Shown: positions 1-7,900 of the stretch, piece by piece
Position numbering within the stretch: position 1 is the stretch's first letter
How the letters are laid out: the number at the start of each line of letters is the position of its first letter
Source of the DNA: a virus
Length of the DNA: 20,585 nt
Strand: one strand, 5' to 3'
Virus record (IMG/VR): IMGVR_UViG_3300006875_000221
Location: 1 to 20,585 of that record
Made by a program: the position numbers and the translations under genes
The notes under the pieces: model-generated
What the model was told of the DNA's origin: nothing
The model's input: only the letters and a program-made list of their open reading frames with translations
Database searches by the model: none

Positions 1-13
1 ACCTACTAGGTAA
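1..13 (+). other. probable 3' end of an upstream gene
   Basis: The bases just before gp6 contain a TAA at 11-13, in the frame reading Pro-Thr-Arg-stop, which abuts the gp6 start directly. A TAG at 7-9 closes another frame. Either could end the preceding gene. In T4-like phages another baseplate gene often sits here, but three codons are too few to identify it. An AGG at 8-10 is the only ribosome-binding-like sequence for gp6, and it lies very close to the ATG. Confidence 0.3.
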
Positions 14-1948
14 ATGCCATTAGTAAACTTTTCAAATCTGGATTTTGACCAGATTAAAACATCAATAAAAGATTATTTAAGATCTAATTCTAATTTTACG
101 GATTATGATTTTGAAGGATCTAATCTTTCAACAATTCTTGATGTTTTGGCATATAATACCTATATCACTTCATATAATGCAAATATGGTTGCAAATGAAG
201 TGTTTATTGATAGTGCTACTTTAAGAGAGAATGTTGTCGCACTAGCAAGAAATATAGGTTATATTCCAAGATCAAGAAAAGCAGCAATTGCTACTATATC
301 ATTTTTTGTTAATACATCAAGTTTACCTGATGGAAATAGAATTGCTTCATTAACATTAAAAAAAGGATCCGTAGCAAGTACCCCCGGCAGTTTTGGAAGT
401 CAGTCTTTTGTATTTTCAATTTTAGATGATATTACAGTTCCCGTTGTAAATAATATTGCAGAATTTAATGATATTAAAATCTATGAGGGAATATTATTAT
501 CAACTAATTTTACTTACAATTCAAACATTCCAAATCAAAGATTTATATTACCAAATTCTGGAATTGATACTGAATTAATTTCAGTAAGAATAAGAGATAC
601 AGTCACAGATTCTTCTTCCGTTAAATATAGACTACAGGATAATGTTTTTGATGTAAATAAAGAGTCTAAAGTTTATTATCTTCAAGAAATTGAAGATGAA
701 AGATATGAATTAATTTTTGGCGATGGTGTTTTATTTGGTAAAAAATTAGAAAATAATAATTATATTGAAATTAACTATATTACATCAAATGGAGATGCTG
801 CAAATGGTATATCTCAATTTAACTTTTCGGGAAGATTATCTTATACAAGGAATGGTATAGATTATAATGTAACTTCGGGAATATCATTGTTAACCACTGG
901 GGTTAGTTCTCAAGGGGGGCAAAATATTGAATCTGTCGAATCAATCAAAAGATATGCTCCAAGAATTTATGCATCACAAAATAGAGCATTGTCTGCAAAT
1001 GATTATGAAACTTTAATCCCAAATAAGATATATCCAGAAACAGAGTCAATATCAGTTTTTGGGGGAGAAGAATTAATTCCTCCTCAGTATGGAAAGGTTT
1101 TTATTAGCATTAAACCAAGAACAGGCGATTTTCTTCCAAATTTAATTAAACAGAATATTAAAAGAGATCTAAAAAAATATGCCGTTGCTGGAATAGTACC
1201 GGAAATTTTAGATTTAAAATATTTGTTTATTGAAACAGATTCTAAAATTTATTATAATACAAATCTTGCACCAAGTCCTGCATATGTTTCGAGTATTATT
1301 CAATCAAACACAAATAAATATTCGGAATCCACAGAATTAAACAAATATGGAGCCAGATTTAAATATAGTAAATATTTGAAAATAATAGATGATAGTCACG
1401 AATCAGTGACTTCAAATATTACCAAAGTTCAAATGAGAAGGGATTTAAGAGTTGTTTTAAATGCCTTTGCAGAATATCAAATTGGTTTTGGTAATGAATT
1501 CCATATTAAGAGTATGGATGGATATAATATTAAGTCTTCTGCATTTAAGGTAACAGATTTCCAAGATCTGGTATACCTTTCAGATATACCAGATACAAAT
1601 AGAACTACTGGTTCTATATTTTTATTTACTGTTCCAAATGTAAATTCTACTTCTTCAACAATTGTAAAAAGAAATGTAGGATCAATAGACTATAAAAAAG
1701 GAATTATTACCTTAAATCCTATTAATATATTGTCGGGAAAAATAAAAGATGGACAAAGTATTATTGAAATATCAGCAATTCCACAATCAAATGATGTAAT
1801 TGGATTGCAGGATTTATATCTTCAACTAGATATTAGTAATAGTATTTTTGAGATGGTTCCTGATGATATTTCATCAGGTCTTGATCCATCAGCATCTAAC
1901 TATATTGTAACATCAAGCTACAGCAACGGAAATTTAGTAAGATCATAA
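14..1948 (+). CDS. 6: baseplate wedge protein gp6
   Basis: Homologue of T4 gp6, which in T4 dimerises and links neighbouring wedges into the inner ring around the hub and takes part in sheath contraction. The length is 644 residues against about 660 in T4. The N-terminus carries the family signature YDFEGS (residues 31-36), followed by a Leu-rich segment and LAYNT (45-49). T4 gp6 has YDFEGS and LLAYNT at the same place. Further matches are the block ITSNGDAANG (256-265; T4 has ISTNGADANG) and the N-DYETL motif near residue 330 (T4: TDYDTF). No signal peptide or membrane segment is visible, as expected for a virion protein. The ATG at 14 immediately follows a possible upstream stop and gives a full-length N-terminus. 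The gp7 start lies 4 bases after its stop. Identification is from recalled T4 sequence, not a database search. Confidence 0.93.
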   Translation: MPLVNFSNLDFDQIKTSIKDYLRSNSNFTDYDFEGSNLSTILDVLAYNTYITSYNANMVANEVFIDSATLRENVVALARNIGYIPRSRKAAIATISFFVNTSSLPDGNRIASLTLKKGSVASTPGSFGSQSFVFSILDDITVPVVNNIAEFNDIKIYEGILLSTNFTYNSNIPNQRFILPNSGIDTELISVRIRDTVTDSSSVKYRLQDNVFDVNKESKVYYLQEIEDERYELIFGDGVLFGKKLENNNYIEINYITSNGDAANGISQFNFSGRLSYTRNGIDYNVTSGISLLTTGVSSQGGQNIESVESIKRYAPRIYASQNRALSANDYETLIPNKIYPETESISVFGGEELIPPQYGKVFISIKPRTGDFLPNLIKQNIKRDLKKYAVAGIVPEILDLKYLFIETDSKIYYNTNLAPSPAYVSSIIQSNTNKYSESTELNKYGARFKYSKYLKIIDDSHESVTSNITKVQMRRDLRVVLNAFAEYQIGFGNEFHIKSMDGYNIKSSAFKVTDFQDLVYLSDIPDTNRTTGSIFLFTVPNVNSTSSTIVKRNVGSIDYKKGIITLNPINILSGKIKDGQSIIEISAIPQSNDVIGLQDLYLQLDISNSIFEMVPDDISSGLDPSASNYIVTSSYSNGNLVRS

Positions 1949-1952
1949 TAAA

Positions 1953-4900
1953 ATGAAAGCAAAAAGAATTCAATTTAATAATATTCTTCAAAATCAACTT
2001 CCTTCTTATGTAAAGGAAGAATTTCCTCTTGTTGCTGAGTTTTTAAAACAATATTATATTTCTCAAGAATTTAAAGGCGCTCCAACTGATCTTATTCAAA
2101 ATATAGATCAATATATTAAATTAAATGAAATAAAAGACAATTCCGATTCAACTACATTAAAATCCAATGTTTCTTTTCTCGATGATGCAATACTTGTAGA
2201 AAGCACTATTGGATTTCCAGATTCATATGGACTGATTCAAATAGATAATGAAATTATTACATATTTAAGTAAAACTGAAGACTCTTTTGTTAATTGCATT
2301 AGAGGATTTAGTGGAGTAACCTCATATAATAATCAAAATACTAATGATGAATTAGTATTTAAAACTCCAGAATCAAAAGATTTAGAATTTAGATCAGATA
2401 ATTCTTCAGATCATTATGTATATGTTGATAACAATGAACTAAACGAAAAAACAAAAGTTATTAATTTAAGTTCTTTATTCTTAAAAGAATTTTTTAATAA
2501 AATTAAATATCAGTTGACTCCCGGTTTTGAAAGCAGAGAATTTTATAGTGGTTTAGATAAGTATTTTTTCCTCAAACAATCAAAAGATTTTTATTCTACA
2601 AGAGGTACTGATTTATCTTTTAAAATTTTATTTAAAGCATTATATGGAGAAGATGTAAAGGTTATAAGACCACAAGATTATCTCATTAAACCTTCTGATG
2701 CACAATATAACATTACTAATGATTTATTAGTAGAAAGTATTTCTGGAGATCCATATGAATTATTAAATTCTACACTAAAGCAAGATGAATATGGAAATAT
2801 TCCTAAAGGATATGCTCAGATTTCAAATGTAGAAAAAATATTTTCTGGTTTAGAAAAATCATTTTATAAATTAAGTTTTGATGCAGGGTATAACAGAGAT
2901 ATTAGGGTTGAGGGAGCTTTATATGGTACTTTCACTGTTCACCCACAAACAAAATTAATTGGAACGGTATCTCCGGGAGAAGATACTTTTACTGTAGATT
3001 CAACTGTAGGATTTCCTTTGCAGGGAGATTTACTAGTAACTTATAACGATGGAACAGAAGGAGTCATTTCATATACATCAAAGAGCATTAATCAATTTTT
3101 TGGTTGCCAAAATATCTTAAAACCTATTTTGGATGAATCAGATATTTCTTTGAACGTTTATGCATACGGACAATCAAATATTGATCCAACCAAAAATATT
3201 AAAGTAAGAATAACATCAGTATTAAAAGATGTTGATATTGTTGATGATACTTACTTCCAAGAACCAAATAATATTGGAATTATTAAAACTTTAGGCGCAA
3301 ATCCAACAGATATTGTTTCTAATAGCTGGATTTTTAATATTCCAAAAAATTATAGCATTAAGAATCCAATTAAATTAATTGATTCTAGTGATTATACTTA
3401 TGAATTAACAACAGAAACAGATCATAACTTTATTATTGGGGATGTTATTAGTATAGTTTCAAGTGATGGATCTTCAATAGATTCCACTATTACTAATATT
3501 ATTTCAAATAGAATTTTTCAAATTAATGGACAAGGTGAAATTGATTTAAATGTATTTTATTCAATAAAAAATAAAATAAAAAAAGTTAATTCTCAAATTT
3601 ATCCATTTTTAACAAATCAGACTTCTGATATACAAAATGTATACAAGAAAAAAGAAAAAACTTTAGTTGCTTCTTCATCATTACCTTCATATAAAATAGA
3701 ATGTCTTGATAAGTCTTTAGATTTTTCAGGTACTTTTATTGGAGATACCTTTATTTTTGATTCTATTACAGACCATAGTTTTTATACTGGAGATTCAATT
3801 TATTATAAACCAAATTCTTCATCTCCTGTTCTTGCTGAAGGAGTATATTTTGTAGCTAGAGTAAATTCGAATGGATCTATAACAAATGTAGGAACTTCAA
3901 ATAGATTAAAATTTGCAAAAAGTAGAGATCTTTTATATGATGCGATTAATAATAATTCAAATAATTCTAAATTTATTTTTTATGAAAAAGAAACTTTAGT
4001 TTCTGATGGAAAAATAGTTGCTTTTGATTTTTACAATCAAAAGCAAGACCTTCAAAAAAAATTAAGTTCACAAAAACTCTTTAGAGAAATTTCTCCTCCA
4101 ATAAATGGCGGAGAAGAATATACTACAAATCCAGGAATAACTGGAATGTTAGTTAATGGCGTTGAGATATTAAATTATAAATCAAAAGACAAAATTTATT
4201 ATGGGGAAATAGAACAAATTGATATTGTAAATTCTGGACAAGATTATGATATAATTAATCCTCCAATTTTACAAATTTCAGATTCTGTTGGAACAGGTGC
4301 TACTGGTTACTGTGCAGTAAAAGGATCTCTTCAATCTATTAGAATTGTAGATCCTGGATTTGATTATATAGAAACTCCAAAAATTAATATTACAGGAGGA
4401 AATGGGTCTGGAGCAAAAGCATATCCAGTAATGAAACTAATTGATCATGAAGTTTTGTTTAATAGTGAATCTCAATCAGAGATAGTAAATATATCCAATA
4501 ATACTATTGGGTTTACCACCTATCATAGATTTAGAAACTATGAAAGAGTTGTTTATAAAACTGATAATCAAAAGGGAATAGGTGGAATAAGTACAAATTC
4601 TTCATATTATGTCTCAGTAAAAGATTCATATACCATTAGTTTACATAAAAGTCTTGATGACTCTATATCGGGCATTAATACAGTGCCTTTAACTTCGTAT
4701 GGCGTAGGAAATCATATTTTTAAATCTTATAATAAAAAGTCCGTTGTTGCATCTATCAATATTGAAAATTCTGGACAAGATTACGAAAATAAAAAAAGAA
4801 CTGCAGATCCAGAATTAATTAACATATATCTAAATGAAATTGAAATAAAAAATCACGGATTTAAATCAGGAGAAATAATAACTTATTCTAATAATGGTTC

Positions 4901-7900
4901 TGTAATTGGGGGATTGACTAATAATACAAATTACTATGTTACTACCTTAGATGATGATAGATTTAAAATTTCTTTAGTTGGTGTTGGTACAGATAATCAA
5001 GATTTTTATTATCAAACAAAACAGTATATTGAATTTACCTCTATTGGATCTGGAGTACATATTTTCAATTATCCTCAAATTTCTGTTGAAGTTATTGGTA
5101 AAGTTGGAATATCTTCAGTTGCAGGCAATTCTTTTACAGCAAAAGTTCAACCTATCTTTAGAGGACAAATAACTTCAGTTCATTTAAAATCTGGTGGAGT
5201 TGGATATGGATCATCAGAAATTATAAATTTCAATAGAGTTCCTTCAGTTACTTTAAATAGCGGAACTGATGCTAATTTAGTTCCAGTAATTAACAATGGA
5301 AAAATAGTTGATGTCTTGATTAATAATTCAGGAAATTCTTATAATTCTCCCCCAAATTTATCAATAATTACTAATGGTAATGGCAGAGGTTGCGTTTTAA
5401 CTCCAATTTTAGAAAATGGACAAATAAAATCAGTTAATATTATAGAAAGTGGTGCAGGATATGATAGAAACAATACTTTTATACTGGTTAATCCTGCTGG
5501 ACAGAGAGCAGAACTAAAAGCTAAATTAAAAACTTGGACAATAAACTTATTTAAAAAATATCTTAATATTATCAAAAAAGATGATGGTATAGTTTTTTAT
5601 AATCCAATTACAGAATATGATTTAGAATTTGTTCACTTATATGCACCAAGACAATTAAGAGAAAACATATATTGCAAAGAATTCGGTGGAAAAGTTTTAT
5701 ATGGAACACCAGATCTTATAAAAAATTCAGATGGTAAAGAAATTCTATCACAAGAACATTCTCCAATAATTGGATGGGCATATGATGGAAATCCAATATA
5801 TGGTCCATATGGATATTCTAAAAAAGATGGTGGACTAGTTACTAAAATGAAATCCGGATATGATGAAATTATACAATCAAACAGACCATCACAATCTATA
5901 TTTCCAGTAGGATTTTTTGTAGAAGATTATCAATATATTAGTAATAATGATGAATCTACTTTAGATGAAAATAATGGGAGATTTTGCGTTACTCCAGATT
6001 TTCCAAATGGAACTTATGCATATTTTGCAACTATAGAAGAAATTTATTCAGATTCTTTTGGCGGATATGTCTTACCAAAATTTCCATATCTGATTGGTGA
6101 TAAATTTAAATCTTCACCAAATCAGTTTAATTATAAAAGATTATCAAATCAAGATAATATTAATTTAAATGAAACTGATTGGGTTAGGAATACTTCTCCA
6201 TATAATATCTACAAAGACTTAAATTCATATTCATATATCTATTTTCCTAATTTATTAAATCAAACTTTTAAAATTAAAAATGTATCTTCTGGATCTATAG
6301 AAAATATTGGTATCGTTACTGGAGGTGCAAATTATAAAGTAAATGATTCTATAGTCTTTGATTCCGATGGAACTAGAGGATTTGGATTATCATCTAAAGT
6401 TTCTAGAATTGGTGGCAAACTAGTTAACACTATTAGTGTTGCAACCACGTCTATTTACGGGGTTGAAATTTTTCCAGATTCAAGAAAAAAAGATTCTTTT
6501 ATAGTTGAATCAGATTATCCTCATAATTTTTTAAATAGAGATAAAGTATCAATATCTGGACTAAATACATCTTCTTTCTTAAATGATGATTTTTATGTGG
6601 TAGGGGTATCTTCAAACACATTTGCAATATCTGATCCTTTGGGAATAGGTTCTATTGCTGCAACAGGGATTGTTACTTATTTTTCTGTTTCTGGAAATAT
6701 TGCATATTCTAATATAAATGAAAATGATATTCTAAAAATTGGCAATGAACAGGTCAAAATTCTAAACTTAGATAAAAAATCTTCTAGAATTAGAGTTTTA
6801 AGATCTGTTAATGGAAGTGTAGGATCTTCTCATAGTTATAGTGATATATTATATGAAAATCCAAGAAGGTTTTCTATAAATGTTAAAAATTTTAATAGTT
6901 ATAATCAGAAAAGAAATAAAGAACTTTATTTTAATCCAGTAGAATCTCTTGGTATAGGAACTGTTTCTGGAGTTGGAATAGGAACGTTAATTACTTTTTC
7001 AAATCCAGGAGTTGGTATAACTCAAATTTTTATTCCAACAAAAACAATTTATATTCCAGATCATGAATTAGAAACTGGCGATTCTTTAATATATTCTTCA
7101 AATGGAGGATCAGAAATTTCTGTCTCTAACAATGGAATAACTACAACTTCACTTTCAAATAATTCAATTGTATATGTTGCAAAAATTTCAAATGATTTAA
7201 TTGGAATATCAACAGTAAAAGTTGGACTTGGATCTACTGGGGTATTTGTTGGTATTGCATCTACTACAAATACTATTAGTACTTTATATTTTACTGGAAT
7301 TGGTACTAACACTTATCACAGTTTTAAAACCAATTATTCTAATTTAACTGGGAATGTATATAAAAATATTGTAACAGTTTCTACTGCACAAACACATGGA
7401 TTAAAAGATACTGATACAGTATTTGTAAATGTAAATCCAGGATTAACAACAACAGTTATCGTCAAATATGATGATGTTAATAAAAGAATTTTAATAAATC
7501 CAAAATCATTTTACTCTTCTGGAATTAACACTTCAGAAAGTTCAATATTTATTGAAAATCATGGATTTAAAAATGGCGATAAGATCGTATATAATTCACC
7601 ATCACCTTCTGTAGGACTAGCAAACAATAAAATATATTACATAGTATCATTTGATAAGGACAAAGTTAAATTATCAAACTCATATTACAGTTCTATAAGT
7701 TTTAATCCAGAAATAGTTAAAATTAATTCAACTTCAAATGGAACTTTATCCCTAATAAATCCTCCAATTAAAGCATACAAAAATTCTTTAATAAATTTTG
7801 ATCTTTCAGATTCTTCTCTTTCATACACAAATGGTCCAGAAAAATATCCAGCATTTGACTTAAACTTCTATATAGATTCGAATTATACTGAAATTTTTAG

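Noticed and set aside
4978-5172. Plus-strand 64-codon frame inside gp7 in another phase
   Set aside because: Its composition (Ile/Leu/Gln-rich) is what frame-shifted AT-rich coding sequence produces, and gp7 is continuous through it.
5339-5575. Minus-strand 78-codon frame inside gp7
   Set aside because: The overlying gp7 frame has clear protein-level repeats here, and the antisense product has no recognisable family or start signal.
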